This document shows, one piece after another, positions 36,125-45,452 of a stretch of DNA of 64,000 bases. The notes below the pieces were generated by a model that searched no databases, was not told the DNA's origin, and was given only the letters and a program-made list of their open reading frames with translations. This DNA is from Candidatus Mycolicibacterium alkanivorans (GTDB lineage Bacteria; Actinomycetota; Actinomycetes; Mycobacteriales; Mycobacteriaceae). The DNA lies in assembly GCF_022760805.1 (NCBI RefSeq), contig NZ_JAIVFL010000001.1:2666001-2730000 (forward strand), written 5' to 3'. The first letter of the stretch is position 1; each line of letters begins with the position of its first letter. Both the position numbers and the translations under genes were made by a program.

Positions 36125-38116
36125 ATGCAGTTGTACCCCTTCACTGCCGTTCTCGGCGCTAATCCCGACGCCGCCGACGGGCTCGACGATATGGCCCTGG
36201 CGTTGGTGCTCAATGTGATCGCCCCCAGCATCGGCGGTGTGCTGGTGCGCGGCGAGAAAGGCACCGCCAAGTCAACTCTAGTGCGAGCGTTGACCCAAAT
36301 ACTGCCGCCCATCAATGTGATTGCCGGTGACCGTTTCTCCACCGATCCAGCTGAGCCGCAGCCGCTCTCGCCGGACGGCCCATTCGAGGCGGATGTCGCT
36401 GTCGAAACTCGTGCGGTGCGGCTCGTTGAATTACCGGTCGGCGCCACCGAGGATCGGGTCGCCGGCTCCATCCACCTCGAACGGGCTCTCGCCGAGGGGG
36501 CCGTGCACTTCGAGCCCGGACTGTTGGCCAAAGCGCACCGCGGCATCCTCTATGTCGACGAGGTCAACCTGCTGCACGATCACCTGGTCGATCTTCTGCT
36601 TGATGCCGCCGCCATGGGCCAACTTACTGTCGAGCGGGACGGCATCTCCGTCACGCACGCGGCCAAGTTCGTGATTGTCGGCACGATGAATCCTGAAGAG
36701 GGTGAACTGCGGCCGCAACTGCTGGACCGCTTCGGTCTCACCGTGGAGGTCGCTGCGCCGCGGGAACCTGCCCAGCGGGCCGAGGTGGTGCGGCGGCGGC
36801 TGCTCTTTGACGCCGACCCCGAAGGTTTCCGCGGTCACTATGCCGAGGCCGAACAGCGGCTGCGCAGCCGTATCGAAGAGTCGCAGAGCCGAATGGCCTC
36901 CGTCGAGGTCACGTCGGAGGTGTTGCACACAGTCGCCGAGGTGTGTTCAGCTTTCGGAGTCGACGGTATGCGCGGCGACATCGTCACCGCCCGAACCGCT
37001 GCCGCTCACGCGGCATGGCAGGGTCGCGAGGCCATCACCGCCGACGACCTCCGGGTGGCTGCCCGTCTGGCGCTGCCCCATCGACGCCGACGCAACCCGT
37101 TCGATGCACCGGGTCTGAGCGACAGCGAGCTCGATGAATTGCTGCCGCCCAACACTGGCCACACCGACCCCGAACCGGACCCGAACCCGGATGGCCCTGG
37201 GGGCGGGGACGGCACTTCCGCCGAGCAGGGTGAGGCGCCGTCCTCTGATCCTGGCCCGAGCGGCAGTGAATCCGTGGCACATCAACCGGCACCCGTCGGT
37301 GCCGGTGAGCCATACAAGGCCAGGCTCTTCACCGTCGACGGTCTCGGCGCTGGCCAGGCCGGGCGCCGCAGCCGCGCGCGAACCACGACCGGACACCGCA
37401 TCGGCGCAACACCTTCGGCCGCCGCAGCCACCGGCATCCACCTGCTCGAGACGGTTCGCACAGCGGCGCCGTTCCAGTCGGCTCGTGGGCGCACCCGCGG
37501 ACGGCTCATCCTGCAGGCGAGTGACCTGCGCCGAGCGGTACGCGAGGGACGCGAGGCAAATCTCATCCTGTTCGTCGTCGACACCTCCGGCTCGATGGCA
37601 GCTCGGCAGCGAATGCAGCAGGTCAAGACGGCGATCCTGTCACTGTTGCTCGACGCCTACCGCCGGCGGGACCGGGTTGGTCTGGTGACGTTCCGAGACA
37701 GTGGCGCCGAAGTCGCGTTGCCCCCGACCCGCTCGGTCGACATCGCCGCCCGGCGACTCGATGACCTGCCTGCGGGAGGTCGCACTCCCCTGGCAGAGGG
37801 GCTGCTGGCGACCGCCGAGGTAGTCCGCCGCGAACACCTCAAAGACCCAGGCCACCGACCTTTGCTGGTGGTGGTCACCGACGGCCGAGCCACCGCTGGC
37901 GCTGATGCTGTCGGTCGATCGCGACAGGCAGCGAATTATCTTGCTGCTCAAGGCATCAGCTGCGTCGTCGTCGACTGCGAGAGCGGGCGGATGCGGATGG
38001 GGTTGGCACGCAGCCTCGCCGAGCATATGGCAGCCAATCACGTTTGGCTGGCTGACGTGAACGCCCAAGCGCTCACCGACATCGTCCGTGACGCCACGAG
38101 AGAAGGAGCCGCCTGA
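36125..38116 (+). CDS. Cobaltochelatase ATPase subunit, ChlI-ChlD fusion type
   Basis: Protein of 663 residues. The AAA+ domain carries Walker A GEKGTAKST (43-51), Walker B ILYVDEVNLL (about 138-147) and an arginine finger region PQLLDRFG. A Pro/Asp/Gly-rich linker (about 340-395) leads to a C-terminal vWA domain with MIDAS DTSGSM and VVTDGRAT. It is the CobS/CobT-equivalent motor that works with CobN to insert cobalt into hydrogenobyrinate diamide. It overlaps cobO by TGATG. Confidence 0.9.
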   Translation: MQLYPFTAVLGANPDAADGLDDMALALVLNVIAPSIGGVLVRGEKGTAKSTLVRALTQILPPINVIAGDRFSTDPAEPQPLSPDGPFEADVAVETRAVRLVELPVGATEDRVAGSIHLERALAEGAVHFEPGLLAKAHRGILYVDEVNLLHDHLVDLLLDAAAMGQLTVERDGISVTHAAKFVIVGTMNPEEGELRPQLLDRFGLTVEVAAPREPAQRAEVVRRRLLFDADPEGFRGHYAEAEQRLRSRIEESQSRMASVEVTSEVLHTVAEVCSAFGVDGMRGDIVTARTAAAHAAWQGREAITADDLRVAARLALPHRRRRNPFDAPGLSDSELDELLPPNTGHTDPEPDPNPDGPGGGDGTSAEQGEAPSSDPGPSGSESVAHQPAPVGAGEPYKARLFTVDGLGAGQAGRRSRARTTTGHRIGATPSAAAATGIHLLETVRTAAPFQSARGRTRGRLILQASDLRRAVREGREANLILFVVDTSGSMAARQRMQQVKTAILSLLLDAYRRRDRVGLVTFRDSGAEVALPPTRSVDIAARRLDDLPAGGRTPLAEGLLATAEVVRREHLKDPGHRPLLVVVTDGRATAGADAVGRSRQAANYLAAQGISCVVVDCESGRMRMGLARSLAEHMAANHVWLADVNAQALTDIVRDATREGAA

Positions 38117-38730
38117 TGCCTCAGGGACAACCGTTGACGATTCCAGACGACCTGCTCACCACGCGCCAGCGCCGTAACCGACCGCTGCTGATCGTGCACA
38201 CCGGCGACGGCAAAGGAAAGTCCACCGCCGCGTTCGGTCTCGCGATGCGCGGCTGGAACCAAGGCTTTCGCATCGGTGTGTTCCAGTTCGTCAAATCCGC
38301 GAAGTGGCGCATCGGCGAGCAGACCGTGCTGGAACGCCTCGGTGCCCTCCATGCCGACACCGGCGAAGGCGGACCAGTCGAATGGCACAAGATGGGTGCG
38401 GGCTGGTCGTGGAGCCGCAAGGAAGGGAGCGAGTCTGACCACGCCGCCGCTGCCGCAGAAGGCTGGCTGGAGATCAAGCGCAGGATTTCCGAAGAAAGCC
38501 ACGATCTCTATGTCCTGGACGAATTCACCTATCCCCTGAATTGGGGCTGGATCGACGTCGACGATGTGGTTGACACCCTGGCGAACCGCCCCGGCCGCCA
38601 ACACGTCGTCGTCACCGGTCGCAGGGTCGATCCGAAACTGGCCGAAATCGCTGATCTTGTCACCGAGATGGGCAACGTCAAGCATCCGATGGACGCAGGC
38701 CAGAAGGGCCAGCGGGGAATCGAATGGTAG
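38116..38730 (+). CDS. cobO: Cob(I)yrinic acid a,c-diamide adenosyltransferase (CobO/BtuR)
   Basis: Protein of 204 residues with P-loop HTGDGKGKST (28-37), QFVKSAKWRIGE, the W-rich HKMGAGWSWSRK and LDEFTYPLNWGW, and VVVTGRR near the end. It adds the adenosyl group to cobalt after chelation. It overlaps chlID and cobBC, so all three are coupled. Confidence 0.95.
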   Translation: MPQGQPLTIPDDLLTTRQRRNRPLLIVHTGDGKGKSTAAFGLAMRGWNQGFRIGVFQFVKSAKWRIGEQTVLERLGALHADTGEGGPVEWHKMGAGWSWSRKEGSESDHAAAAAEGWLEIKRRISEESHDLYVLDEFTYPLNWGWIDVDDVVDTLANRPGRQHVVVTGRRVDPKLAEIADLVTEMGNVKHPMDAGQKGQRGIEW

Positions 38731-41192
38731 CCACCCCGCTCCCGCGCCTGGTCATCGCGGCACCAGCGTCCGGGCACGGCAAGACCACTGTCGCAACCGG
38801 TCTCATGGCCGCCCTGGTCGCCCGAGGGCTTGCGGTATCCGGTCACAAGGTCGGCCCCGATTACATCGACCCCGGGTATCACGCGATGGCCACCGGACGA
38901 CCCGGCCGCAACCTTGACCCGTTCATGGTCGGCGAACAGCGGATCGTCCCGCTGTTGCTGCACGGCGCCGCAGCCGCCGACATCGCCGTCATCGAAGGAG
39001 TCATGGGGCTTTTCGACGGCCGCCTGGGCACACCCGGCGAGTCATCCACCGCCCACGTGGCGGCCCTCACCGCCTCACCCGTCGTCCTCGTCGTCGACAT
39101 CTCACACGCCTCCCGGACGCACGCCGCGACCGTCGCCGGACTCGCCGCCTTCGACCCGACCGTGCACATCACCGGGGTCATCCTGAACAAGTCCCGATCA
39201 GCACGGCACGCCGAGGAAGTTCGCAGCGCCCTAAACAGTATCGGCATTGCCGTTCTGGGCGTCCTTCCCCGCGACGCCGGTGTCGACATGCCGTCACGCC
39301 ATCTCGGCCTGGTGCCCGCCGCAGAACGGGCCGAATCCGCGGCGACGCTGGCCCGATTAGCCCAGATCATCGAAGACCACGTCGATCTCGACGCCGTACT
39401 CGACATCGGCAGTCGCGCGACGCCTCTCGAGGGAGCAGCATGGGCCGCAGCCGCCGAGATCACCGCGCCCTCGCAGGGCCGCCCGGTGGTGGCGATCGCC
39501 GGTGGCCTGGCTTTCACCTTCCGCTACGCCGAAACCGAGGAACTGCTGCGCGCCGCGGGCTGCGACGTCGTCGATTTCGATCCGCTGACTGACACCGTTC
39601 TGCCACAGGGCACGACGGGAATCTATCTCGGCGGTGGATTCCCCGAAGTCCACGCCGCCGAGCTGGCGAGCAATACCTCGTTGATCAGAGACCTGCGAGC
39701 CGCAATCGAGTCAGGCGTACCCACGGTCGCCGAATGCGCGGGTCTGACCTATCTATGCCAGACCCTCGACGAGACACCCGCCGTAGGAGTGGTTTCCGCC
39801 CGGGCCGCGATGACACCCCGGCTGACCCTGGGCTATCGCACCGCTACTGCACCGGTTGACTCAGTACTGGCCAAACGAGGCGAACAGGTCACCGGACACG
39901 AGTTCCACCGAACCCTCGTCACACCGACTTCTGGCGAGTCCTCAACCGGTAGCGATGATTTCGCTGCAGCATGGGATCTCGCCTCGGGACCCGACGGATT
40001 CGCCAGCCGCACCCTGCACGCGTCCTACCTGCATGTCCACTGGGCGGGCCACCCACAACTGGCCCAACGCTTCGCAGACGCCGTACACCACCGAGCGGTG
40101 TCGACAAGCTGTCCCGCGACGCGCGACATGCTGCGCCATCACGGGGACTCCGAGACCGGGTCGAGCCTGCTCGACTTCGCCGTCAATGTGTACGCGGGAC
40201 CAAGGCCCACCTGGCTCGACGCAGCGCTCCACCGTGCGGTCGACGACGCAGCCGCTTACCCCGATGCCACCGAAGCCCGGGCCGTACTGGCTACCCTTCA
40301 CGGCCGCCCGGCAAACGAGGTGTTACCGACCGCAGGGGCATCGGAGGCATTCTCTCTCGTCGCGAGCCTTCGCCGATGGCGCCGCCCCGCGGTCATCCAC
40401 CCCCAGTTCACCGAACCGCATGCGGCGTTGCTGGATGCCGGACACACCGTCTTCACGGTGTTGTGTCATCCCGAAGACGGCTTCCTACTCCATCCCGATG
40501 CAGTGCCCGAGGACGCCGACCTCGTCATCGTGGGCAATCCCACCAACCCGACCGGAGTTCTGCACCCGGCCAACACAATTCGCCAACTTCTACGCCCCGG
40601 CAGAGTCGTCCTCGTCGACGAAGCCTTCCTGGACGCGATACCCGGACAACCAGAAACACTGGCGGGCGACCGGTCCGCGGGGTTACTGGTGACCCGAAGC
40701 CTCACCAAGCACTGGTCAATACCCGGCGTCCGGGCCGGCTACCTGCTAGGCGATCCCACGCTGATCGCCGACGCTGCACGCCATCAAGTTCCCTGGTCGG
40801 TCTCTACGTCGGCCATCGCCGCCATGCTGTCATGTTCCGATGACCGCGCTTGCGTCGAAAGCCGAAGACGTGCAACCGAATTAGCGCAGTGGCGCACGAA
40901 CCTCACCGAGGGTCTCGCAAGCCGCGGCATCCCCGTTGTGACCGGCAGGGCGCCCTTTGTCCTGGCCCGCGTCGGAGCAGGAGTACACGGTTCCCTGCGC
41001 AATAAGGGGATCGCTGTCCGGCGCGCCGACACGTTTCCCGGCCTTGGCGATGCGTGGGTGCGAATCGCCGCGCGCAACGCAGCGACCGCGGAACAGTTGT
41101 TCGCAGCCTTGGATGACGTTCTCGGAGTGTCCTCGCGCGCACCCACCACGTTGCCTTTACTGGCCCCGCAATCCGTCGATACCCTAAGCTGA
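38724..41192 (+). CDS. cobB-cobC: Fusion of cobyrinate a,c-diamide synthase (CobB) and a CobC-type PLP aminotransferase
   Basis: Protein of 822 residues. Residues 1-~460 are CobB: ATP-binding ASGHGKTT, IEGVMGLFDG, and a triad-type glutaminase domain with catalytic C338 (AECAGLTYL) and a late HEFH. Residues ~470-822 are a class I/II aminotransferase fold with GNPTNPTG, LVDEAFLD and PLP lysine K662 (RSLTKHWSIPG), as in CobC/threonine-phosphate decarboxylase, which provides the aminopropanol arm. The single unbroken frame argues for a real fusion. It ends just before a second riboswitch. Confidence 0.9.
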   Translation: MVATPLPRLVIAAPASGHGKTTVATGLMAALVARGLAVSGHKVGPDYIDPGYHAMATGRPGRNLDPFMVGEQRIVPLLLHGAAAADIAVIEGVMGLFDGRLGTPGESSTAHVAALTASPVVLVVDISHASRTHAATVAGLAAFDPTVHITGVILNKSRSARHAEEVRSALNSIGIAVLGVLPRDAGVDMPSRHLGLVPAAERAESAATLARLAQIIEDHVDLDAVLDIGSRATPLEGAAWAAAAEITAPSQGRPVVAIAGGLAFTFRYAETEELLRAAGCDVVDFDPLTDTVLPQGTTGIYLGGGFPEVHAAELASNTSLIRDLRAAIESGVPTVAECAGLTYLCQTLDETPAVGVVSARAAMTPRLTLGYRTATAPVDSVLAKRGEQVTGHEFHRTLVTPTSGESSTGSDDFAAAWDLASGPDGFASRTLHASYLHVHWAGHPQLAQRFADAVHHRAVSTSCPATRDMLRHHGDSETGSSLLDFAVNVYAGPRPTWLDAALHRAVDDAAAYPDATEARAVLATLHGRPANEVLPTAGASEAFSLVASLRRWRRPAVIHPQFTEPHAALLDAGHTVFTVLCHPEDGFLLHPDAVPEDADLVIVGNPTNPTGVLHPANTIRQLLRPGRVVLVDEAFLDAIPGQPETLAGDRSAGLLVTRSLTKHWSIPGVRAGYLLGDPTLIADAARHQVPWSVSTSAIAAMLSCSDDRACVESRRRATELAQWRTNLTEGLASRGIPVVTGRAPFVLARVGAGVHGSLRNKGIAVRRADTFPGLGDAWVRIAARNAATAEQLFAALDDVLGVSSRAPTTLPLLAPQSVDTLS

Positions 41193-41194
41193 AT

Positions 41195-41305
41195 CAGGCC
41201 TCAGGAAGCCGGTGTGAATCCGGAACAGTCGCGCTACTGTGACACCCCGGTGCCGGGGTGAAGTCAGACCCTCAGGCTGTTCATCAATCCTTTGATTCAG
41301 GGACG
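41195..41305 (+). promoter_or_regulatory. Cobalamin riboswitch upstream of cobT-cobS
   Basis: GGAAGCCGGTGTGAATCCGG (41209 onward), then ACAGTCGCGCTACTGTGA, a CCCCGGTGCCGGGG hairpin and AAGTCAGACC match the cobalamin aptamer in order. cobT starts at 41330 with AGGAG before the ATG. The element begins directly after the cobBC stop, so cobT-S can be regulated apart from the genes upstream. Confidence 0.88.
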
Positions 41306-41329
41306 CAGCCCTTCCCTGCAGGAGAATCC

Positions 41330-42418
41330 ATGGCAACGTTTCACTCCATCCCCGCAGTCGATAAGAGTGCTTTGTGGGCCCCCATCGCACCCCCGTCGCC
41401 GACGGTCAACGCCGCAGCGGCCGAGCGACTGGCCAACTTGGCCACCCCGCCTGGCGCGCTGGGCAACTTGGGTAATGTCGCGGTGTGGATCGCCACGACA
41501 CAGCAACGGGTGCCGCCTCGTCAGCTCGACAATGTGCGGCTGGTCATTTTCGCCGGTGACCATGGCGTCGCCGCCCACGGCGTGTCAGCCTTTCCGTCGG
41601 CGATTACCGCGGCCACAGTGCGGGCCGCCATCAGCGGACAGCTCGGGGTGAGTGCGCTCGCCGCCGCCTATGGCGTTGCCGTTCGTGTACTGGATCTCGG
41701 GGTAGATGACGACTTCGACGATCTGCCTGCGAAGGCTCGTACTGCTTTGCAGGCATACAAGATTCGCCGTTGCAGCGGAGCCATTCATCTCGACGATGCG
41801 CTGACCGAACACGAAGCGCACACGGCGCTGGCCGCCGGAGCGACCGTGGCGCGCCAGGAAATCGAGGCCGGCGCGCAGTTACTGATCAGCGGTGACCTCG
41901 GCATCGGAAACACCACTAGCGCGGCAGCTCTAGTGGCCGCCGCGCTAGGGTTACCCGCGAGCGAGGTGGTAGGTCGTGGAAGTGGCATCAACGATGCCGC
42001 GCTGCAACACAAGACAACTGTCATCGACGCAGCGCTAACGCGCGTCGGTGACCGCACCGCCGATCCGATCGAGACTCTGGCTGCGCTCGGCAGCGCCGAT
42101 CTGGCCGCATCGACCGGATACCTTCTCACCGCCGCCCGACTCGGGGTCCCGGCCCTGCTGGACGGTCTGATGGCAGTGGCATGCGCGCTAACAGCCGATC
42201 GCATCGCCCCTGGCGCAGCAGCGTGGTATGCCGCGGGTCACCGTTCCACCGAACCGGCGCAGAGCCTGGCCCTCGACAAGCTTGGTTTAACGCCGATCCT
42301 GGACCTCAACATGCGCCTCGGCGAAGGTTCGGGCGCCGTCGCCGCGGTACCCGTATTGCGCGGCGCCGTCGCTGTTCTCGCCCACACGGCGCTGCTCAGC
42401 GACCTTATGCCGGGGTGA
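41330..42418 (+). CDS. cobT: Nicotinate-nucleotide:dimethylbenzimidazole phosphoribosyltransferase, canonical copy
   Basis: Protein of 362 residues from the ATG at 41330. Family motifs are intact: FAGDHGVAAHGVSAFP (75-90), GDLGIGNTTSAAA (188-200), GRGSGINDAALQHK, and LNMRLGEGSGA with the catalytic-base Glu. It makes alpha-ribazole phosphate from the BluB product. A diverged second copy is at 51919. Confidence 0.94.
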   Translation: MATFHSIPAVDKSALWAPIAPPSPTVNAAAAERLANLATPPGALGNLGNVAVWIATTQQRVPPRQLDNVRLVIFAGDHGVAAHGVSAFPSAITAATVRAAISGQLGVSALAAAYGVAVRVLDLGVDDDFDDLPAKARTALQAYKIRRCSGAIHLDDALTEHEAHTALAAGATVARQEIEAGAQLLISGDLGIGNTTSAAALVAAALGLPASEVVGRGSGINDAALQHKTTVIDAALTRVGDRTADPIETLAALGSADLAASTGYLLTAARLGVPALLDGLMAVACALTADRIAPGAAAWYAAGHRSTEPAQSLALDKLGLTPILDLNMRLGEGSGAVAAVPVLRGAVAVLAHTALLSDLMPG

Positions 42419-43200
42419 CGCCAATCGTCCCCACAGCATCCGACCTGCGGGACAGCTGGCGGCTTGCCGTCGGCACTCTCACCGTTGTCCCCGTAGCACC
42501 GCCGCTGCGGGGGGACCACAACACGACCCGCACCGCGATGCTCATCGCGCCCATCGCCGCCGTACCGCTCGGCGTGGCGGTGACCGTACTCGCAATTGCC
42601 GGACATGCGCTCGCCCTGCCCGCGCTCGTCACCGGGTTGCTCGCGGTCGGTGCCTTGGCGCTGGGCAGCAGATGCCTTCACCTTGACGGGCGGTCAGACA
42701 CAGAGGACGGTCTGACCGCCTCCTACGACCGCGCACGCAGCCTTCAGGTCATGACGGGCGGCACCGCTGGGCCTGCCGGTGCAGTTGCACTCATCGTGGT
42801 CATCGGTCTGCAAACGGCCGCCGTGGCTGCACTCGCGGCCACGCCGGGCGGTGCGATCCTTGCCGGGCTTGCCGTGATCGTGTCTCGCAGCGCGTTGGCT
42901 GTGTGTTGCACCCGTGGCATGCCGCCGGCTCGGCATCACGGGCTCGGCGCTGCGTACGCCGGCACCGTGCCATGGTTTGGCACCGCACTCGTGCGGCTAT
43001 TCGCCCCGGGCGCCCTCACCGCAGCATGCCGCTTCGCGCACGTCGCGTGGTGGCGCGGCACGCTCGCCGCGGCGATCGCCCTAGTCGTCCTGGCGCTGCT
43101 GCTGCGACGCACTCACCGACGTCTAGGAGGGGTCACCGGGGACATTTTCGGTGCTGCCGTCGAGCTGACATTGACCGCACTGCTGGTAGACCTCTCATGA
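42415..43200 (+). CDS. cobS: Adenosylcobinamide-GDP ribazoletransferase (cobalamin synthase)
   Basis: Protein of 261 residues from a GTG overlapping the cobT stop (GTGA). Polytopic membrane protein with the active-site RCLHLDGRSDTEDGL (about residues 83-97) and a later GGVTGDIFGAAVELT. It joins adenosylcobinamide-GDP to alpha-ribazole in the membrane, the last assembly step. Confidence 0.93.
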   Translation: MTPIVPTASDLRDSWRLAVGTLTVVPVAPPLRGDHNTTRTAMLIAPIAAVPLGVAVTVLAIAGHALALPALVTGLLAVGALALGSRCLHLDGRSDTEDGLTASYDRARSLQVMTGGTAGPAGAVALIVVIGLQTAAVAALAATPGGAILAGLAVIVSRSALAVCCTRGMPPARHHGLGAAYAGTVPWFGTALVRLFAPGALTAACRFAHVAWWRGTLAAAIALVVLALLLRRTHRRLGGVTGDIFGAAVELTLTALLVDLS

Positions 43201-43223
43201 ATAGCTCGTTCCCACAGCTTATT

Positions 43224-43748
43224 TCACAGCTTCAGAACGCGACCGGCGATCACCAGGTGCACCTCGTCGCAGACAGCAGCGACCCGCTGATTCACCGTTC
43301 CGAGCAAGTCGCGAAACATCACTCCCGAGCGGTGCGATGGGACGACACCGAGACCGACCTCATTGGTCACCACCACGGCCACCGGCCGATCGGCAAGAGC
43401 GTGACACAGGGAGTCGATGCGCAGCGACATCGCTGCGTACGCCTCCTCTGTCGTGGCCTCCCACAGCTGACCGGTATCCATCGCTGCAGTAAGCCAGGTT
43501 CGGAGGCAATCGATAAGCACCGATCCCGACGCTGCCCGGCAGGCATCATCGAGGGCAGCGGTCTCCACGGTGACCCAATGCGCAGGACGGCGTGATCGAT
43601 GACGCGCCACGCGAGCATCCCACTCGGGATCCTGACCGTCAGCGGGTCGCCCCGGTGCGAGGTAGGAGATCACTGCGGCATCGTCGAACAACCCTTCGGT
43701 GTGCTTCGACTTGCCGGAACGAACGCCCCCCGTGACCATGATCCGCAC
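43224..43748 (-). CDS. cobU: Adenosylcobinamide kinase / guanylyltransferase
   Basis: Protein of 174 residues. P-loop GGVRSGKS at about 7-14, then the middle HRSRRPAHWVTVE with the guanylylated-His region and SVLIDCLRTWL, and C-terminal VVTNEVGLGVVP. A GTG start at 43748 gives the usual MRxxVTGG beginning; an ATG three codons on is also possible. Convergent with cobS 23 bp away and divergent from cobD. Confidence 0.93.
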   Translation of the reverse strand: MRIMVTGGVRSGKSKHTEGLFDDAAVISYLAPGRPADGQDPEWDARVARHRSRRPAHWVTVETAALDDACRAASGSVLIDCLRTWLTAAMDTGQLWEATTEEAYAAMSLRIDSLCHALADRPVAVVVTNEVGLGVVPSHRSGVMFRDLLGTVNQRVAAVCDEVHLVIAGRVLKL

Positions 43749-43774
43749 CTTGACATCTTAAGGAGTCCCGAACT

Positions 43775-44710
43775 ATGAACCCGATGGTTCCCCGGGCGGG
43801 CGGACTGCTACTGGGCCATATCGCCGACCGCCTGTTCGGTGACCCTCGCCGATGGCATCCCGTCGCCGGGTTCGGCAGGACGGCCTTGCTGCTCGAGAGG
43901 CAGATGTACGCCGACAGCCGCGCTTGCGGAGCGGCGTACGTCCTCGCCCTCGTCGGCGGGGCCACGGCCGGCGCCACCGCCGCCGAGCGTTTCGCGCGTC
44001 ACCCGTTGGCTCGCCTACTGCTCACTGCGGCGGTCACGTGGGCGGTGCTCGGCGGGCGCTCCCTGGAACGCGAAGCAGCCGCCGTCCACCGCCTCCTGGC
44101 TGCGGGCGATCTCGACGATGCCAGGCGGCGACTACGGAACCTCGTCGGCCGCGACACCACCGCCTTGACCCCAGACGAAATCGCCCGCGCGGTCATCGAG
44201 TCAGTCGCTGAGAACACCAGCGACGCCGTCGTCTCCTCCTACCTGTGGGGCGCCATCGCAGGTGTCCCTGGACTGGTTGCGCACCGCACCGCCAACACCC
44301 TCGACGCCATGATCGGCCACCACAACGCGAGGTACGAGCGATTTGGTTGGGCTGCAGCTCGTTTCGACGATGTCATGGGCCTACCCGGTGCTCGGTTGAG
44401 CGGAATGCTCACCGTTGCCGTCGGACCGGATCGGCGGGCGACGATCACTGCGTGGCGGCATGACGCTCGGCATCATCCGAGTCCCAACGCCGGGGTGATC
44501 GAGGCCAGCTTTGCCGGCGCTCTCGGGCTTGAGCTGGGCGGGACCAACACGTACTACGGCAACAGAATCGAGGATCGCGCGCTGATGGGCCAGGGCCGCG
44601 GCCCCGTGCCCGACGACATAATCCAGACCACTAGCCTTGCCCGCCGCGTCACCTGGGGCGCCGTGTTTACTGCCGCCTCCGTGTGTCTACTGCGCGGCCG
44701 GGGGCGCTGA
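43775..44710 (+). CDS. cobD: Adenosylcobinamide-phosphate synthase (CbiB/CobD)
   Basis: Protein of 311 residues, AAGGAG nine bases before the ATG. Membrane protein with [23 protein letters not shown], the highly conserved [24 protein letters not shown], and [23 protein letters not shown]. It attaches aminopropanol phosphate (from the CobC-type domain) to cobyric acid. Its 3' end overlaps the convergent cobK by 44 bp. Confidence 0.94.
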   Translation: MNPMVPRAGGLLLGHIADRLFGDPRRWHPVAGFGRTALLLERQMYADSRACGAAYVLALVGGATAGATAAERFARHPLARLLLTAAVTWAVLGGRSLEREAAAVHRLLAAGDLDDARRRLRNLVGRDTTALTPDEIARAVIESVAENTSDAVVSSYLWGAIAGVPGLVAHRTANTLDAMIGHHNARYERFGWAAARFDDVMGLPGARLSGMLTVAVGPDRRATITAWRHDARHHPSPNAGVIEASFAGALGLELGGTNTYYGNRIEDRALMGQGRGPVPDDIIQTTSLARRVTWGAVFTAASVCLLRGRGR

Positions 44711-45452
44711 CCGCGGCAGCGCGCACCCAGGCCAGCGCGAGCTCCACATCGGAGACCACGGGCACGTCGGCCCGACCTTTCGGGCGGCGCACGATGACCA
44801 CCGGTATCCCGTTCTGCTCTGCGGCGAGCATTTTCGGCCAGGTGTGTTGCCCACCAGAATCTTTGGTAACAAGGACATCTGCCCGATGTTCGGCGAAGAG
44901 GTTCAGCTCACCGTCGAGGGTGTACGGGCCGCGGCTGGTCAGCACCTGCCAGCTCGCGGGCAGCTCGGTTTCCGGCTGGTCCACCACCCGGGCGAGCACC
45001 GAATGTGTGGTCAGGGCCGGGACGAAATGCGCGAGCTGTTGTCGACCGACGGTGAGCAGCGGGCGTTGTCCGAGCTGGCTCGTTGCCAGGGCGGCTTGCT
45101 GGTGCGTATCCACCCAATGCCACCAGGGTCGCGATCGATCGGACCAGCCCGGCCGTTGCAACCGCAACAACGGACGGCCCATCTGCTCAGTGGTGCAGGC
45201 GGCGACGGCGTTCGCCGAGATCGTCGCTGCGAATGGATGTGTCGCGTCGACCACCACGTCGAAGTCGTTGAGCGCGGACCGCAACCCCTCGACGCCCCCG
45301 AATCCCCCGATCCGCACCGGGCCCACCGGAAGCTGCGGATCCGCGACGCGACCCGCCAGGGAACACGTCACGTCGACGCCGTCGGCGACGAGGCGGGCAG
45401 CCAATGCCCTTGCCTCGGCAGTACCGCCGAGCAGGAGCACCCGGATCGGCAT
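44667..45452 (-). CDS. cobK: Precorrin-6A reductase
   Basis: Protein of 261 residues from the ATG overlapping the cobQ stop (TGATG). N-terminal [17 protein letters not shown] dinucleotide site, [13 protein letters not shown], and C-terminal [31 protein letters not shown] are diagnostic of CobK. The frame open to 45734 is overlap with cobQ. Confidence 0.94.
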   Translation of the reverse strand: MPIRVLLLGGTAEARALAARLVADGVDVTCSLAGRVADPQLPVGPVRIGGFGGVEGLRSALNDFDVVVDATHPFAATISANAVAACTTEQMGRPLLRLQRPGWSDRSRPWWHWVDTHQQAALATSQLGQRPLLTVGRQQLAHFVPALTTHSVLARVVDQPETELPASWQVLTSRGPYTLDGELNLFAEHRADVLVTKDSGGQHTWPKMLAAEQNGIPVVIVRRPKGRADVPVVSDVELALAWVRAAAVSAPGRAVDTRRRQ

